A stretch of 64,000 nucleotides of DNA from Pseudomonas fluorescens (GCF_004683905.1 NZ_CP038438.1:372001-436000); one strand, 5' to 3'. Shown: positions 26,981 to 36,536, counted from the stretch's first letter. Notes: generated from the letters alone by a model not told the origin. A program made the numbers and translations.

Positions 26981-28341
26981 GTCGCATGCTGAGTCTGGGG
27001 TGGTTGGCGTTGGGCGTGGTGATGGCTGCCGGCGCGCAGGAAAAACCGGCGGACTTCGCCACGCAGGTGCCGCTGGCGGTGAGTGGCAACGGCCCGTGGT
27101 ATCGCCTCGACCTGCCACTGAGCGCGCAATTGCAGGCACGCCAAACCGATCTCAGTGATCTGCGCGTGTTCAACGCCGCCGGCGAACCGCAGGCCTACGC
27201 GCTGGCCCGGGAATCGGCGCAGACCCGCGACGACGGCCAGTTGCATGAGGTGAAGTGGTTCCCCTTGTACAACGCCGCCGATGCCAGCGAGCGTGCGCCG
27301 AACGTGCGCGTGCAATCGACCACCACCGGCACACTGGTGGAAGTGCAACCGTCGACGCAATTGGAGGCCGGTGAAGAAGTGCTGCGTGGCTGGTTGCTTG
27401 ATGCCAGTGCGATCAAGGCGCCGCTGCAGCAGTTGATTCTCGACTGGACCAGCGAGCGTGACGGCTTCCAGCGCTTCAGCATCGAGGCCAGTGATGACTT
27501 GCAGCATTGGCAGGCGTGGGGTGATGGGCAGGTGGCGCGCCTGACCTTTTCCGACGAGCGCATCGAACAGCATGAGGTGACGCTGCCGGGGCAATCGGCG
27601 CGCTATCTGCGCCTGCTGTGGGATGCGCCAACCTCGGCGCCCATCCTCACGTCGGCGCAACTGAAAAGCAGCGATCCGCGTAACGTGCCGCTGCCGTTGG
27701 TCTGGTCGCAAGCGCTGGCGGGCAACAGCACCAAGTCCGGTGAGTACACCTGGCAGTTGCCGATGGGCCTGAATGTCGAGCGGGTGCAGGTCGAGCTGAA
27801 ACAGCCGAACAGTCTGGCGCCGGTGACGCTCGCGGGCCGCCGCGAAAGCAGCCTGCCGTGGCAGACGTTGAGCAACGGTTTGCTGTATCGCCTGACCCAG
27901 AACGGTCAGGACGTGGTGCAAAACGAATTGCAGTTGTACGGGCAGACTGTGCAGCAGCTGAAACTGAGCGTGGATGAGCGTGGCGGCGGTCTGGGCGAGC
28001 AGGCACCAAGCCTGAAGTATGCGGTGCGGGCGACCCAGGTGATTTTCCTCGCACGGGGTGACGGGCCTTACAGCCTGGCGCTGGGCAATCCGACGGTGAA
28101 AACCGCGAACCTGCCGCTGAGCACGCTGATTCCGGATTTCAAACCGGAAAAACTCGCGGCGCTGGGCAAGGCCTCGGTGCAGGGTGAGGTGGTTGCCACT
28201 CAGGCTGCGCCGGCGACTACGGCGGCAGTAGCCGAGACCAACTGGAAGAAAATCGGCCTGTGGGCGGTGTTGCTGGTGAGTGTGGTGTTCCTCGGGGCGA
28301 TGGCGGCGAGCCTGTTGCGCAAGCCGCCGACCAATTCCTGA
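26977..28341 (+). CDS. DUF3999 domain protein, periplasmic with C-terminal anchor
   Basis: A 454-residue protein. The TTG at 26977 is preferred because AGGAG lies eight bases upstream and it overlaps the previous stop (TTGA); an ATG three codons later is the alternative. A signal peptide (LGWLALGVVMAAGAQ) leads to a beta-rich periplasmic region. Within it, RFSIEASDDLQHWQAWGDG followed later by ARYLRLLWD resembles discoidin-like carbohydrate-binding sandwiches. One membrane segment ends the protein (IGLWAVLLVSVVFLGAMAAS). The role is unknown. The tight coupling suggests it is the periplasmic partner of the DUF2339 protein. Confidence 0.85.
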   Translation: MSRMLSLGWLALGVVMAAGAQEKPADFATQVPLAVSGNGPWYRLDLPLSAQLQARQTDLSDLRVFNAAGEPQAYALARESAQTRDDGQLHEVKWFPLYNAADASERAPNVRVQSTTTGTLVEVQPSTQLEAGEEVLRGWLLDASAIKAPLQQLILDWTSERDGFQRFSIEASDDLQHWQAWGDGQVARLTFSDERIEQHEVTLPGQSARYLRLLWDAPTSAPILTSAQLKSSDPRNVPLPLVWSQALAGNSTKSGEYTWQLPMGLNVERVQVELKQPNSLAPVTLAGRRESSLPWQTLSNGLLYRLTQNGQDVVQNELQLYGQTVQQLKLSVDERGGGLGEQAPSLKYAVRATQVIFLARGDGPYSLALGNPTVKTANLPLSTLIPDFKPEKLAALGKASVQGEVVATQAAPATTAAVAETNWKKIGLWAVLLVSVVFLGAMAASLLRKPPTNS

Positions 28342-28670
28342 GCATGGCTGGCGCTGCGCGCCATTCGCGAGCAAGCCCGCTCCCACATTGATCGCGTCCA
28401 GCAGGGCTACTCGGTCAACTGTGGGAGCGGGCTTGCTCGCGAAGGCGGCCGATCGACCACCAATAGTTTCAGATCGGTCGCGGATCCGCACGCACCACCC
28501 GTCCCGTTTCGAACTACGCTCAATCCGGTACCTGAACTCTCTCGACCCGATCACGTCTGATACAAGCAATTGCGCCCCAATGCACGTTACCGGGCGTCAT
28601 CGCTCGCTACGTTTTCAGACTCCCTGTAAACTGCGCGGGTTTTTAGCCCCCCATTCCACCGGAGCCGTCC
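28342..28670. other. Intergenic region between the DUF3999 gene and fbp
   Basis: 329 bases. A REPIN-like element occupies the first part (28364-28443). The remainder should hold the fbp promoter, but I see no convincing -35/-10 pair. CCGGAG before the fbp ATG is the ribosome site. Confidence 0.6.
28364..28443. repeat. REPIN-like palindrome, GTGGGAGCGGGCTTGCTCGC family (reversed order)
   Basis: Here the arms face outward: TTCGCGAGCAAGCCCGCTCC comes first and GTGGGAGCGGGCTTGCTCGC second, the opposite of most copies. Confidence 0.88.
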
Positions 28671-29681
28671 ATGTCCCGCGTTACCCTGAGTCGCTATTTG
28701 ATTGAGCAGACCCGCAGCAATAACACTCCTGCCGATCTGCGCTTCCTGATCGAAGTGGTGGCGCGTGCTTGCAAAGAGATCAGCCACGCCGTGTCCAAAG
28801 GCGCCCTGGGTGGTGTTCTGGGCAGCATGGGCACTGAAAACGTCCAAGGCGAAGTGCAGAAGAAGCTCGACGTGCTGTCGAACGAGATCCTGCTCGAAGC
28901 CAACGAATGGGGCGGTCACCTGGCCGGCATGGCGTCCGAAGAAATGGACAATGCCTACCAGATCCCGGGCAAATACCCGAAAGGCGCCTACCTGCTGGTG
29001 TTCGACCCACTGGACGGCTCGTCGAACATCGACATCAACGCTCCGGTCGGCACCATCTTCTCGGTACTGCGTTGCCCGAACGAATACCTGAGCCAGAACG
29101 AGCCGCTGAACGAAAAAGCCTTCCTGCAGCCAGGCACCCAGCAGGTTGCCGCCGGTTACGCGATCTACGGCCCGCAGACCATGCTGGTGCTGACCCTGGG
29201 CGACGGCGTCAAAGGCTTCACCCTGGACCGCGAAATGGGCAGCTTCGTACTGACCCACGAAGACATCACCATTCCTGAAACCACCCAGGAATTCGCGATC
29301 AACATGTCCAACCAGCGCCACTGGGAAGCCCCGGTACAACGCTACGTCAGCGAACTGCTGGCCGGCGAAGAAGGTCCGCTGAAGAAGAACTACAACATGC
29401 GCTGGGTCGCGGCGATGGTGGCCGACGTGCACCGCATCCTGACCCGTGGTGGTCTGTTCATGTACCCACGCGACAGCCGTGAGCCATCCAAGCCCGGCAA
29501 ACTGCGTCTGATGTACGAAGCCAACCCGATGTCGTTCCTGGTGGAACAGGCCGGCGGCGCGTCCACCGACGGTCACCAGCGCATCCTCGACATTCAGCCG
29601 GAAGGCCTGCACCAGCGCGTAGCGGTGTTCCTCGGCTCGAAAGAAGAAGTCGCCCGCGCCACGGCTTACCACAAGGAATAA
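28671..29681 (+). CDS. fbp: Fructose-1,6-bisphosphatase, class I
   Basis: A 336-residue Mg-dependent enzyme of gluconeogenesis that converts fructose-1,6-bisphosphate to fructose-6-phosphate. The metal-binding signature [20 protein letters not shown] is intact, [18 protein letters not shown] gives upstream metal ligands, and the sugar-phosphate site includes [20 protein letters not shown]. The length is normal. This fits Pseudomonas metabolism, which relies on gluconeogenesis from organic acids. The downstream DUF924 gene starts four bases after the stop, so the two are likely cotranscribed. Confidence 0.97.
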   Translation: MSRVTLSRYLIEQTRSNNTPADLRFLIEVVARACKEISHAVSKGALGGVLGSMGTENVQGEVQKKLDVLSNEILLEANEWGGHLAGMASEEMDNAYQIPGKYPKGAYLLVFDPLDGSSNIDINAPVGTIFSVLRCPNEYLSQNEPLNEKAFLQPGTQQVAAGYAIYGPQTMLVLTLGDGVKGFTLDREMGSFVLTHEDITIPETTQEFAINMSNQRHWEAPVQRYVSELLAGEEGPLKKNYNMRWVAAMVADVHRILTRGGLFMYPRDSREPSKPGKLRLMYEANPMSFLVEQAGGASTDGHQRILDIQPEGLHQRVAVFLGSKEEVARATAYHKE

Positions 29682-29684
29682 GCC

Positions 29685-30287
29685 ATGACCGCGCCCTGGC
29701 AGCCGTTGCTCGATTGGTGGTTCGGACATGTCGAATCACCGGACGAGATTGCGGCTGACAAGGGCAAGTTGTGGTTCGGCAAGAAAGACAGTCAAGACCT
29801 CGAAGCGCGTGAGCGTTTCGGGGTCTTTGTCGATCAGGCCCTCGCTGGCGAATTGACCGAATGGACGCAACGTCCCGAAGGTTGGCTGGCGCTGGTGCTT
29901 CTGCTTGATCAACTGCCGCGCATGATCTTTCGCGACACGCCCAAAGCATTCTCGGGTGATCTGCGTGCGCAGAAACTTGTCGCGCAGGGCATTGCAGCGG
30001 ACTTCGACCGGCAACTGAAGCCGATTCAGCGGGTATTCATTTATCTGGTGTTCGAACACTGCGAAAACCTCGCGATGCAGAACGAAGCCGTTTCGCGTTT
30101 TATCGATCTGCTGGCTGAGCAGCCGGAAAGCGAACGGGCGGTGTTTGCCGACAATCTGGACTATGCCGAGCGGCATCGGAAAGTGATTGCGCGGTTTGGA
30201 AGGTTTCCGCATCGCAATGCGGTGTTGGGACGGGAGTCTACGGCGGAGGAGTTGGCGTTTTTGAAAGAGCCAGGTTCGCGTTTTTAG
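29685..30287 (+). CDS. DUF924 family protein
   Basis: A 200-residue protein of the DUF924 family, which has a TPR-like all-helical fold. Typical segments are PLLDWWFGHVESPDEI, LWFGKK, GWLALVLLLDQLPRMIFRDTP, FIYLVFEHCEN and RFGRFPHRNAVLGRESTAEE. No activity is known to me. There is no signal peptide. It starts four bases after fbp, with which it is probably cotranscribed. Confidence 0.9.
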   Translation: MTAPWQPLLDWWFGHVESPDEIAADKGKLWFGKKDSQDLEARERFGVFVDQALAGELTEWTQRPEGWLALVLLLDQLPRMIFRDTPKAFSGDLRAQKLVAQGIAADFDRQLKPIQRVFIYLVFEHCENLAMQNEAVSRFIDLLAEQPESERAVFADNLDYAERHRKVIARFGRFPHRNAVLGRESTAEELAFLKEPGSRF

Positions 30288-30314
30288 AACGATTCTCGGC
30301 AACCTCAACAACCA

Positions 30315-30481
30315 GCCCTCACCCTAACCCTCTCCCGGAGGGAGAGGGGACTGACCGAGGTGTTTTGTCGCTATACGTCGACCTGAAGCATCCAGTCGAA
30401 CTCAGGTTTGAAAAGCTTGAAGATCTACTCCCTTCCCCCCCCCCTCGCCCCCTTGGGGGAGAGGGCTGGGGTGAGGGGGTG
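30315..30481. repeat. Long palindromic element, CCCTCACCC...GGGAGAGGG family (copy 2)
   Basis: The ends are CCCTCACCCTAACCCTCTCC and GGAGAGGGCTGGGGTGAGGG. The core reads ACGTCGACCTGAAGCATCCA followed by GTCGAAC. It lies between the convergent DUF924 and chemoreceptor genes, so it may also serve as a bidirectional terminator. Confidence 0.88.
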
Positions 30482-30491
30482 GCTCTTGATC

Positions 30492-32384
30492 TTAGATCCG
30501 GAAGCTACCCACCAGTTGCTTCAATCGCGCCGCCTGCTGCTCCAGATCCGAGCACGCACGCAAGGTTGCCTGCAGGTTCTCCACACCTTCCTGGTTCAGC
30601 GTGTTGATCTCGTTGATGTCGACGTTGATCGATTCGACCACAGCCGTCTGCTCCTCAGTCGCGGTAGCCACCGACTGGTTCATCCCGTCGATCTCGCCGA
30701 TGCGCTGGGTCACGCTGCCCAGGCGTTCGCCGGCCTGGTTGGCGATGCCGACGCTGCTTTCGCTCTCGCGCTGGCTCTCGGTCATGATGCTTACGGCCTG
30801 ACGCGCGCCGACTTGCAGTTCTTCGATCATCTTCTGCACTTGCTGCGCCGAATCCTGAGTGCGGTGGGCGAGGTTGCGCACCTCGTCAGCGACCACGGCG
30901 AAACCACGGCCAGCCTCACCGGCGCGGGCCGCTTCGATGGCAGCGTTTAGCGCCAGCAGGTTGGTCTGCTGCGAGATGCTGGTGATCACTTCCAGAATCT
31001 GCCCGATGTTCACCGTGTTGCTGTTGAGGGTTTCGATGTTGCCGCAGGAGTCGCTGATTTTTGCCGACAGTTGCTGCATGGCCTGAATGGTTTTATCAAC
31101 AACCTGCTGACCGTCGACCGCCAGACTGCGCGCATCACTGGAGTGCTGCGAGGCGAGGGCGGCGTTCTGGGCGATTTCCTGAGCGGCGGCGCCGAGCTGG
31201 TTGATCGCCGCGGCCACGCTGTTGGTGCGGCTGGCCTGCTGATCAGAGTTGTACATCGACGAATTCGATGCGGCGACCACACGCAGGGCGACTTCGTTGA
31301 CCTGGCCGGTGGCCGAGGACACTTCGCGGATCGAGGTGTGAATACGCTCGACGAAGCGGTTGAACGACAGACCCAGCGCGCCGAATTCATCATGGCCGTG
31401 GATCACCAGACGCTTGGTCAGGTCGCCTTCACCTTCGGCGATGTCGTGCATGGCGCGGCCCATGGTCAGCAGTGGCTGCATCAGCACGCGGATCAGCATG
31501 CCGAGCAGGGCGATGATGATCACCACCGCGATCACCATGGCGATCAGCGCCGAGGTGCGGAATTCGCTGAGCATCGAGAATGCGGTGTCCTTGTCCAGCA
31601 CCAGCGCCACGTACCAGTCAGCCGATGGCACGCCGTTGACGCGGGTGAAGGAGATCAGTTGGGTCTTGCCGTCGAATTCGACTTCTTTCAGGCCCGGGCT
31701 GACTTTCGGCGCACCGTTCGGATAGGCCTCGGCGAGGGTTTTCAGCACCAGTTTGCTGTCCGGGTGAATCAGAATCTTGCCATCGGCGCTGACGATGAAC
31801 GCATGGCCGTGGCCACCAAAGTTGAGCGAGTTGATGATCGCGCTGACGCTGGTCAGGTCGATATCCGCGCCGGCCACACCGATCATCTGGCCCTGATGCT
31901 GCACCGGAGTGGCGACGGTGATTACCAGTTTGCCCGAGGAAGCGGCGATGTAGGGTTCGGTGACGATGGTCTGTTGGGCGCTGTTGGCGGCCTTGTACCA
32001 GCCACGGGCGCGCGGGTCGTAGTCCGGCGCGCGATTGCCGGCGGGTACCGAGAACATCACGCCGTCAGCGCCGCCGAAGTAGCTGAGCTGGAAATTGCCG
32101 GTATAGGCGGGCAGGTCGATGATGCGCTTGAGGCTGGCCGGGGCGCTGCCGTCGGCGGCGACCTGCTGCGACAGCGATTGCAGCAACTGGATGCGGCTTT
32201 CCAGCCAGGTCTGGATGTTGCTGGTGGTCAGGCTGCCCAGTTCCTGCATCGAGGCTTCGGTGCTGCTGCTCAGGGCTTCGCGTTGTCGATAGTCGTTGAA
32301 CAAAATGAAACAGGCGAACGCAACGGCCACCACGAGGGCGGCAGCCAACAAGATTTTGTGGCTGAATTTCATGTTTCTGGTCAT
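30492..32384 (-). CDS. Methyl-accepting chemotaxis protein with dCache_1 sensor
   Basis: About 630 residues from ATG 32384 ([10 protein letters not shown]; a second ATG follows four codons later). Order: membrane segment (about 8-30), periplasmic dCache_1 domain (about 35-275), second membrane segment ([20 protein letters not shown]), HAMP, and a signalling domain with [15 protein letters not shown]. The amino-acid binding motif is partly present: Arg127, Trp129, Tyr130, Tyr145 and Asp174. The key Asp of the PYxD segment is Ala147 ([13 protein letters not shown]), so a ligand other than ordinary amino acids is likely. It is monocistronic. Confidence 0.93.
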   Translation of the reverse strand: MTRNMKFSHKILLAAALVVAVAFACFILFNDYRQREALSSSTEASMQELGSLTTSNIQTWLESRIQLLQSLSQQVAADGSAPASLKRIIDLPAYTGNFQLSYFGGADGVMFSVPAGNRAPDYDPRARGWYKAANSAQQTIVTEPYIAASSGKLVITVATPVQHQGQMIGVAGADIDLTSVSAIINSLNFGGHGHAFIVSADGKILIHPDSKLVLKTLAEAYPNGAPKVSPGLKEVEFDGKTQLISFTRVNGVPSADWYVALVLDKDTAFSMLSEFRTSALIAMVIAVVIIIALLGMLIRVLMQPLLTMGRAMHDIAEGEGDLTKRLVIHGHDEFGALGLSFNRFVERIHTSIREVSSATGQVNEVALRVVAASNSSMYNSDQQASRTNSVAAAINQLGAAAQEIAQNAALASQHSSDARSLAVDGQQVVDKTIQAMQQLSAKISDSCGNIETLNSNTVNIGQILEVITSISQQTNLLALNAAIEAARAGEAGRGFAVVADEVRNLAHRTQDSAQQVQKMIEELQVGARQAVSIMTESQRESESSVGIANQAGERLGSVTQRIGEIDGMNQSVATATEEQTAVVESINVDINEINTLNQEGVENLQATLRACSDLEQQAARLKQLVGSFRI

Positions 32385-32666
32385 CGAATGAACTACCGCG
32401 AAGGGGCTGGTCGAGAAAGGGCGGCAATTTGCCACACTCGGGGGCTTTGCGCTGCTCTTATTTCGACCGCCGCGCGCCAAAGATTAGGCGTCTTTGATGA
32501 AATGCGACGAAATGCTCAATAGCCGCACAAAGTGTCTGATTTACCGGTAAATGCCAGACGAGCGGAGCGATAAATAGCCCTTTCTGAAGGGAACCAGATG
32601 AGGGTTTTCTCTTCTAAGCTTCTGGTTGGCACCATGCCATCCCCCTTCCGCTCCAGGAGTTACTTC

Positions 32667-32921
32667 ATGTCGCTGCGATCTATCGCCCTTCTGACTTTTT
32701 GCGTGCTGTTGGCCGCGTGCAGCAAGGTCAATCAGGAAAACTATTCCAAGCTTTCGGCCGGCATGGCCAAGGCCGAGGTTGAGACGCTGCTCGGCAAACC
32801 CACCGACTGTTCGGGCGCGCTCGGCATGTCCAGTTGCACCTGGGGCGATAAAAACAGCTTTATCAGCGTGCAGTACGCCGGTGACAAAGTGCTGATGTTT
32901 TCCGGCCAAGGCCTGAAGTAA
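32667..32921 (+). CDS. Small lipoprotein, BamE/SmpA-like
   Basis: An 84-residue lipoprotein from ATG 32667, with AGGAG seven bases upstream. The signal peptide ends in lipobox LLAAC. The mature part (YSKLSAGMAKAEVETLLGKP, then SSCTWGDKNSFISVQYAGDK) resembles the small BamE/OmlA fold, in which GM...V..LLG.P is the hallmark. It is shorter than BamE itself and lies away from recA or fur, so it is probably not the BAM subunit. The lipocalin gene follows after 31 bases, suggesting a two-gene lipoprotein operon. Confidence 0.82.
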   Translation: MSLRSIALLTFCVLLAACSKVNQENYSKLSAGMAKAEVETLLGKPTDCSGALGMSSCTWGDKNSFISVQYAGDKVLMFSGQGLK

Positions 32922-32952
32922 ACCGGGGCTACGCGCCCACGGGAGAAAAATA

Positions 32953-33522
32953 ATGAAGCGGTTATTGTTCGTCCTTTTTGCCGGCCTGGTACTGGCCGGC
33001 TGCGCCACCCACGGTGAAGATCCGCTGGCGCCCAAGACGGCTCACAGTGTCAATCTCAAGCGTTATCAGGGCACCTGGTATGAACTGGCGCGCCTGCCGA
33101 TGTACTTCCAGCGCAACTGCGCGCAGTCCGAAGCCCATTACTCGCTCAGACCGGACGGCAATGTCGATGTGCTCAATCGCTGCCTGACCTCCGACTGGCA
33201 GTGGGAAGAAGCCAAAGGCAAGGCTTATCCACAGGTACCGGGCAAGACTGACAAATTGTGGGTCGAGTTCGATACCTGGTTCTCGCGCTTGATTCCGGGT
33301 GTGGCGAAAGGCGAATACTGGGTGTTGTACGTCAGCGACGACTACAAGACCGCCATCGTCGGCGACCCGAGTCGCAAGTACATGTGGTTGCTGTCGCGCA
33401 CGCCAACGGTCAATGGCGTAGTGCGTGAGGAGTTGCTGAGCAAGGCGCGGCAGCAGGGTTACGACACTACGCGACTGATCTGGCGGGCGTCGGATCGGCA
33501 GATGGCGAAGACTTCGAACTAA
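32953..33522 (+). CDS. blc: Outer-membrane lipoprotein lipocalin Blc
   Basis: A 189-residue lipoprotein with lipobox LAGC at Cys17. The lipocalin signature YQGTWYELARLPMYFQRNC (motif 1) is intact, VLYVSDDYKTAIVGDPSRKY is motif 2, and LLSRTP is motif 3. Bacterial Blc binds fatty acids or lysophospholipids at the outer membrane and is linked to envelope stress. It is co-oriented with the small lipoprotein upstream. A REPIN lies downstream. Confidence 0.93.
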   Translation: MKRLLFVLFAGLVLAGCATHGEDPLAPKTAHSVNLKRYQGTWYELARLPMYFQRNCAQSEAHYSLRPDGNVDVLNRCLTSDWQWEEAKGKAYPQVPGKTDKLWVEFDTWFSRLIPGVAKGEYWVLYVSDDYKTAIVGDPSRKYMWLLSRTPTVNGVVREELLSKARQQGYDTTRLIWRASDRQMAKTSN

Positions 33523-33540
33523 AGGCAACCACAAAATCAA

Positions 33541-33628
33541 TGTAGGAGTGAGCCTGCTCGCGATGACTGTGTGTCAGACATAAATATGTGACTGACACAC
33601 AGTCATCGCGAGCAGGCTCACTCCTACA
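33541..33628. repeat. REPIN-like palindrome, TGTAGGAGTGAGCCTGCTCGC family
   Basis: A near-perfect palindrome: the arms and also the inner GATGACTGTGTGTCAGACATA/TATGTGACTGACACACAGTC pair extend the stem through most of the 88 bases. It lies between the convergent blc and hutF genes. Confidence 0.92.
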
Positions 33629-33640
33629 TTTTGTTATGTG

Positions 33641-35005
33641 TCAGCTCAGCAATTCGCGCAGAACCTGGGTGAAGGCACGTGCGCTTTCCTCTTCGCCCGC
33701 GTGCCGTCCATCGCGCACCACCCACTGACCATTGACCAGCACATCGCGCACCTGGCGATCTCCGCCAGCGAACAGCCAGCGATTCAAAATCCCGTCACCA
33801 CTGGCGGTGGCCAGATACGGATCATTGCCATCGAGCACGATCCAGTCCGCACGTTTGCCGACTTGCAGCGCACCAATCGGCTGTCCCAAAGCCTGGGCGC
33901 CGCCGTCCAGCGCCGCGTCATACAGCGTGCGCCCAACCATCGGCTGATCCGCGCCATACAACCGGTTACGCCGCTGATCGCGCAGACGCTGGCCGTATTC
34001 CAGCCAGCGCAATTCCTCGACCACGCTGAGCGACACATGGCTGTCGGAACCGATGCCCATGCGTCCGCCCTGAGCGAGGAAATCCACCGCCTGGAAAATC
34101 CCGTCGCCCAGATTCGCTTCGGTGGTCAGGCACAGGCCGGCGATGGCGCGACTCTTGGCCATCAGCGTGACTTCTTCCGGGTTGGCGTGGGTCGCGTGAA
34201 CCAGGCACCAGCGCTGATCGACCTCGGTGTTTTCGTAGAGCCATTGCAGCGGACGACGACCGCTCCAGCTCAGGCAGTCATCGACTTCCTTCTGCTGTTC
34301 GGCGATGTGAATGTGCACCGGGCACTGCTTGTCGCTGGCGGCCAGCACTTCGCTGATCTGCTGCGGGGTAACCGCGCGCAACGAGTGGAAGCACAGACCC
34401 AGCGACTGCGCTTTTTGCTGAGCCAGTAATGGCTGCAAGCGCGATTGCAGATTCAGGTAATTTTCGGTGCTGTTGATGAAGCGGCGCTGCCCATCATTGG
34501 GCGTTTGGCCGCCGAATCCGGAATGGCTGTAAAGCACCGGCAGCAGGGTCAGACCGATGCCGCTTTCGCTCGCTGCCTGACTGATGCGCAGTGCCAGTTC
34601 GGCCGGATCGGCATACGGCTGACCGTTGTTGTCGTGGTGCACGTAGTGGAATTCAGCAACCGAGGTGTAACCGGCCTTGAGCATTTCGATGTACAGCTGA
34701 CGGGCGATCACGCCGAGCTGCTCCGGGCTGATTTTTCCGACGAGGCGATACATCAGGTCACGCCAGGTCCAGAAACTGTCGTTGGGATTACCGGCCACTT
34801 CCGCCAGCCCGGCCATCGCGCGCTGGAAGGCGTGGGAGTGCAGATTGGGCATGCCCGACAGCAGCGGACCGCTCAGCCGTTCGGCGCCGTCTGCAGTGGA
34901 ATCGGCCTGAATCCGGGTCAGCACGCCATCGGCGCTGACCTCAAGACGTACATTGTTGGCCCATCCGTTAGGCAGCAGCGCGCGTTCGGCAAAGAAAGCG
35001 GACAT
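33641..35005 (-). CDS. hutF: Formimidoylglutamate deiminase
   Basis: A 454-residue amidohydrolase that turns N-formimino-glutamate into N-formyl-glutamate plus ammonia, the fourth step of the five-step Pseudomonas histidine route. Metal-binding His residues are in NLHSHAFQRAM (near 56-60), IHIAEQQKEVDDC and LVHATHANPEE, with the late Asp in GSDSHVSL. The length is normal. It is transcribed divergently from hutC across a 107-base gap that carries a HutC-like palindrome. HutG, which uses its product, lies at the far end of the locus. Confidence 0.95.
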   Translation of the reverse strand: MSAFFAERALLPNGWANNVRLEVSADGVLTRIQADSTADGAERLSGPLLSGMPNLHSHAFQRAMAGLAEVAGNPNDSFWTWRDLMYRLVGKISPEQLGVIARQLYIEMLKAGYTSVAEFHYVHHDNNGQPYADPAELALRISQAASESGIGLTLLPVLYSHSGFGGQTPNDGQRRFINSTENYLNLQSRLQPLLAQQKAQSLGLCFHSLRAVTPQQISEVLAASDKQCPVHIHIAEQQKEVDDCLSWSGRRPLQWLYENTEVDQRWCLVHATHANPEEVTLMAKSRAIAGLCLTTEANLGDGIFQAVDFLAQGGRMGIGSDSHVSLSVVEELRWLEYGQRLRDQRRNRLYGADQPMVGRTLYDAALDGGAQALGQPIGALQVGKRADWIVLDGNDPYLATASGDGILNRWLFAGGDRQVRDVLVNGQWVVRDGRHAGEEESARAFTQVLRELLS

Positions 35006-35031
35006 GGTTCAGCACCCCATCGTGTGTTATT

Positions 35032-35041
35032 TGTATATACA
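35032..35041. promoter_or_regulatory. HutC-like operator in the hutF-hutC gap
   Basis: TTGTATATACATATACAG contains the palindrome TGTATATACA, which shares the TTGTAT-TACA core with the stronger operator at 36754. The position allows control of both hutF and the hutC operon. Confidence 0.65.
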
Positions 35042-35112
35042 TATACAGACGTTTGCCTGCCCGGTAAACTCCGGCAAGCTAGCAACCTTCATCCAATGAA
35101 CAGGGATCAACC

Positions 35113-35862
35113 GTGCCGACTCCGCCTCCAGTCTCTCCGTTGGCCGCGAACCTGGGCGACAGTCCGGCGCCCTTGTACGCCCGCGTCAAACAGATGATCA
35201 CCCAGCAGATCGACAGCGGTAACTGGCCACCGCACTACCGCGTGCCATCGGAAAGCGAACTGGTCAGCCAGCTCGGTTTCAGCCGCATGACCATCAACCG
35301 CGCGCTGCGCGAAATGACCGCCGACGGCCTGTTGGTGCGCATGCAAGGTGTCGGTACGTTTGTCGCCGAACCGAAGAGCCAGTCTGCGTTGTTCGAAGTG
35401 CACAACATCGCTGATGAAATTGCCTCCCGTGGCCATCGCCACACCTGTCAGGTGATCACCCTCGAAGAAGAGGCCGCCGGCTCCGAGCGCGCGCTGGCGC
35501 TGGACATGCGCGAAGGGCAGAAGGTCTTCCACTCGCTGATCGTGCATTACGAAAACGACATTCCTGTGCAAATCGAAGACCGCTTCGTCAACGCGCTGGT
35601 CGCCCCGGAATACCTCAAGCAGGACTTCACCTTGCAGACGCCTTACGCCTATCTCAATCAGGTCGCGCCACTGACCGAAGGCGAGCACGTCGTCGAGGCG
35701 ATCCTCGCCGAGCCGTCCGAGTGCAAGTTGCTGCAGATCGAAAAAGGCGAGCCTTGCCTGCTGATCCGTCGCCGCACGTGGTCGGGGCGTCAACCGGTGA
35801 CCGCCGCGCGTTTGATTCACCCAGGTTCCCGTCATCGTCTGGAAGGACGCTTTCATAAATGA
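35113..35862 (+). CDS. hutC: Histidine utilization repressor HutC (GntR family)
   Basis: A 249-residue repressor that leaves DNA when urocanate binds. The N-terminal winged helix (about 20-90) has YARVKQMITQQIDSGNWPP and SESELVSQLGFSRMTINRAL. The C-terminal UTRA ligand domain follows (HTCQVITLEEEAAG, YLNQVAPLTEGEHVVEAILA). It starts at GTG 35113, with AGGGA upstream. The stop overlaps the hutD start (ATGA). Operator-like palindromes sit on both sides of the hutCD pair. Confidence 0.95.
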   Translation: MPTPPPVSPLAANLGDSPAPLYARVKQMITQQIDSGNWPPHYRVPSESELVSQLGFSRMTINRALREMTADGLLVRMQGVGTFVAEPKSQSALFEVHNIADEIASRGHRHTCQVITLEEEAAGSERALALDMREGQKVFHSLIVHYENDIPVQIEDRFVNALVAPEYLKQDFTLQTPYAYLNQVAPLTEGEHVVEAILAEPSECKLLQIEKGEPCLLIRRRTWSGRQPVTAARLIHPGSRHRLEGRFHK

Positions 35863-36428
35863 ATGGTTTGAAGGTTTTACGCGCCGAGGGTTACCCGCGC
35901 ATGCCGTGGAAAAACGGCGGCGGCAGCACCGAAGAGATTACCCGTGATGCGGGTGCCGGCCTCGATGGTTTCGGCTGGCGCCTGTCGATTGCCGACATTG
36001 CCGAGTCCGGTGGATTCTCGACTTTTGCTGGTTACCAGCGAGTGATTACGGTGCTGCAGGGCGATGGCATGACCCTGTGTGTCGACGGCGATGACACTCG
36101 CCCATTGTTACCGCTGGATCCGTTTGCGTTCAGCGGCGAAAGCCAGGTGTCCTGCACTTTGCTCGGTGGTGCGATCCGCGACTTCAACCTGATCTACGCG
36201 CCACAGCGTTACAGCGCGCGGTTGCAGTGGCTGGAAGGCGAGCAGCGGTTTTTCAGCTCGGCGGCGACGGTGCTGGTGTTCAGTGTCAGTGAGCTGCTGC
36301 AAGTGCAGGTTGCTGACAACACTGCGCAACTCGGCCGCCATGATTGCCTGCAACTGGACGGTAACACCGGGCTGGTTGAAGTGGCCGTCAATGCCGGGTG
36401 CTGCGTGATTGAGCTGACCGCGCGCTGA
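35859..36428 (+). CDS. hutD: HutD family protein
   Basis: A 189-residue cupin-fold protein: YPRMPWKNGGGSTEEITRDA, FGWRLSIADIAESGGFSTF and RVITVLQGDGMTL are family marks. In P. fluorescens, HutD is thought to set an upper limit on hut expression, possibly by binding N-formylglutamate; the mechanism is not firmly known. It overlaps hutC by four bases. A REPIN and then the hutU promoter follow, so hutCD probably forms its own transcript. Confidence 0.93.
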   Translation: MNGLKVLRAEGYPRMPWKNGGGSTEEITRDAGAGLDGFGWRLSIADIAESGGFSTFAGYQRVITVLQGDGMTLCVDGDDTRPLLPLDPFAFSGESQVSCTLLGGAIRDFNLIYAPQRYSARLQWLEGEQRFFSSAATVLVFSVSELLQVQVADNTAQLGRHDCLQLDGNTGLVEVAVNAGCCVIELTAR

Positions 36429-36448
36429 TCCAACTCTGGTAACACTCC

Positions 36449-36536
36449 TGTGGTGAGGGGATTTATCCCCGATGGCGGCGCAGCAGACCTTTTGGGACCG
36501 CTACGCGCTCCATCGGGGATAAATCCCCTCACCACA
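36449..36536. repeat. REPIN-like palindrome, GTGGTGAGGGGATTTATCCCC family
   Basis: Inverted arms TGTGGTGAGGGGATTTATCC and complement between hutD and hutU. A second copy is at 43046-43177. The other non-operator part of the 458-base hutD-hutU gap (36537-36733) shows nothing I can assign. Confidence 0.9.
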
